Shown: positions 5,113 to 6,250 of the stretch, in pieces
Layout: every line of letters begins with the position of its first letter
Numbering within the stretch: position 1 is the stretch's first letter
Translations under genes and position numbers: made by a program
The notes under the pieces: generated by a model
The model's database searches: none
The model's input: only the letters and a program-made list of their open reading frames with translations
Told to the model about the DNA's origin: nothing
From: Pseudomonadota bacterium
GTDB taxonomy: Bacteria > Pseudomonadota > Gammaproteobacteria > Xanthomonadales > Xanthomonadaceae
DNA length: 6,250 bases
Reading direction: 5' to 3'
NCBI GenBank assembly: GCA_023453655.1
Contig: JAEXTE010000235.1
Span: forward strand, 1 to 6,250

Positions 5113-6250
5113 TCAGGCGGCCGACCGGCGCCGCGCCGGCTTGGCGTCCAGCCCGAGGGTGCGGGCCAGGAAGCGGCCGGTGTGCGAGGCGGGGAGCCGC
5201 GCGATTTCCTCCGGGGTGCCCTTGCCGATGATGGTGCCGCCGCGGTGCCCGCCTTCGGGCCCCAGGTCCACGACCCAGTCGGCGGTCTTGATCACGTCCA
5301 GGTTGTGCTCGATCACCACCACCGTGTTGCCGTCGTCGCGCAGCTTGTGCAGCACGGCGAGGAGGTGCTCGATGTCGTGGAAGTGCAGGCCGGTGGTGGG
5401 CGCGTCGAGGATGTAGAGCGTGCGGCCGGTGTCGCGGCGCGAGAGCTCCTTGGACAGCTTCACGCGCTGCGCCTCGCCGCCGGAGAGGGTGGTCGCCGGC
5501 TGGCCGAGCTTGACGTAGCTCAGGCCGACGTCGACCAGGGTCTCGAGCTTGCGCGCGATCGACGGCACCGGCTCGAACAGGGCCAGCGCGTCCTCCACCG
5601 TCATCTCCAGCACGTCGTGGATGCTGTAGCCCTTGTAGAGGATCTCCAGCGTCTCGCGGTTGTAGCGCTTGCCCGCGCAGACGTCGCAGGGCACGTACAC
5701 GTCGGGCAGGAAGTGCATCTCGACCTTGAGCAGGCCGTCGCCCTGGCAGGCCTCGCAGCGGCCGCCGCGCACGTTGAAGCTGAAGCGGCCCGGCGAATAG
5801 CCGCGCGCGCGCGCCTCCGGCACCTGGGCGAACAGCTCGCGCAGCGGCGTGAACAGGCCGGTGTAGGTGGCCGGATTGCTGCGCGGGGTGCGGCCGATCG
5901 GCGACTGGTCGATGTCGACCACCTTGTCGAACAGGTCCAGGCCCTGGATCTCGCGGAACGGGGCCGGGGTGTGCGAGGCGCCGTTGATCTCGTTGGCAGC
6001 CAGCGCGTACAGGGTGTCGTTGATCAGGGTCGACTTGCCCGAGCCGGAGACGCCTGTGATCGCCGTGAACAGCCCCGACGGGATCTCCAGGTCGACGTTC
6101 TTGAGGTTGTTGCCGGTCGCGCCGAGCAGCCGCAGCTGCATCTTCGGGTTGGGCTTGTGGCGCTTGGCCGGGATGGCGATCTGGCGCTTGCCCGACAGGT
6201 ACTGGCCCGTCAGCGAGCGCGGCGCCTTGAGGATGTCGGCCGGGGCGCCC
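5113..6250 (-). CDS. uvrA: Excinuclease ABC subunit A (UvrA), C-terminal part, cut by window edge
   Basis: 378 codons are visible and the frame is open through the right edge; full UvrA is about 940 residues. UvrA is the damage-recognising ATPase of nucleotide excision repair and loads UvrB at lesions. The fragment holds the second ABC unit: the lead-in SLTGQYLSG, Walker A GVSGSGKS (near 6054-6031), the UvrA-specific [18 protein letters not shown] block, the zinc finger C-x2-C-x19-C-x2-C (near 5757-5677), signature LSGGE (near 5487-5473), Walker B, and the H-loop VIEHNLDV. All match normal UvrA except that the Walker B motif reads [12 protein letters not shown]: the codon at 5401-5403 gives Ala where nearly all UvrA and ABC ATPases have the catalytic Glu. 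A Met at 6139-6141 is internal and not the start. The tail ([14 protein letters not shown]) is a short basic extension. The family call is certain; activity of the second site is in question. Confidence 0.97.
   Translation of the reverse strand, partial: GAPADILKAPRSLTGQYLSGKRQIAIPAKRHKPNPKMQLRLLGATGNNLKNVDLEIPSGLFTAITGVSGSGKSTLINDTLYALAANEINGASHTPAPFREIQGLDLFDKVVDIDQSPIGRTPRSNPATYTGLFTPLRELFAQVPEARARGYSPGRFSFNVRGGRCEACQGDGLLKVEMHFLPDVYVPCDVCAGKRYNRETLEILYKGYSIHDVLEMTVEDALALFEPVPSIARKLETLVDVGLSYVKLGQPATTLSGGEAQRVKLSKELSRRDTGRTLYILDAPTTGLHFHDIEHLLAVLHKLRDDGNTVVVIEHNLDVIKTADWVVDLGPEGGHRGGTIIGKGTPEEIARLPASHTGRFLARTLGLDAKPARRRSAA

Noticed and set aside
1..6250. CRISPR array, tRNA, rRNA, insertion sequence or phage genes
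   Set aside because: No spaced direct repeats, no tRNA-like cloverleaf, no transposase or integrase motifs and no terminal inverted repeats were seen.

Overview
This is a GC-rich window from a proteobacterial chromosome, most likely a gammaproteobacterium of the Lysobacter/Xanthomonas group. That placement is inferred from base composition, codon use, the style of the UvrA sequence and the VpsR-like regulator; no taxonomic marker other than partial uvrA is present.

The left half (about 47-3045, + strand) is a tightly packed operon that I read as a reduced functional-amyloid (Fap-type) secretion locus. It encodes a small secreted Asn/Gln/Gly-rich protein (47-412), a Sec-exported C39-family cysteine peptidase resembling FapD (412-1095), a second secreted protein in the position of FapE (1095-1589), and an outer-membrane coiled-coil plus beta-barrel transporter resembling FapF (1618-3045). 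The order peptidase, small secreted protein, barrel matches D-E-F of the Pseudomonas fapABCDEF operon. The first three genes overlap by single bases (TGATG junctions). Any further subunit genes would lie upstream of the window. Both small proteins carry a Sec signal followed by a double-glycine (ELxxIxGG-like) motif of the kind C39 peptidases cut, so the periplasmic peptidase may trim them before export through the barrel.

After a 170-base spacer holding two hairpins comes a sigma-54 activator (3216-4652) with a degenerate VpsR-like receiver, an intact GAFTGA AAA+ domain and a Fis-type helix-turn-helix. It is probably the local regulator of the amyloid/biofilm operon.

The right part is on the - strand and is housekeeping: the 3' part of uvrA (5113-6250, cut by the window edge), then 36 bases later a hotdog-fold acyl-CoA thioesterase (4666-5076). 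It converges on the regulator, and a hairpin spanning both stop codons, followed by a T-run on the - strand, looks like the terminator. The UvrA fragment has Ala in place of the expected catalytic Glu of its C-terminal Walker B motif.
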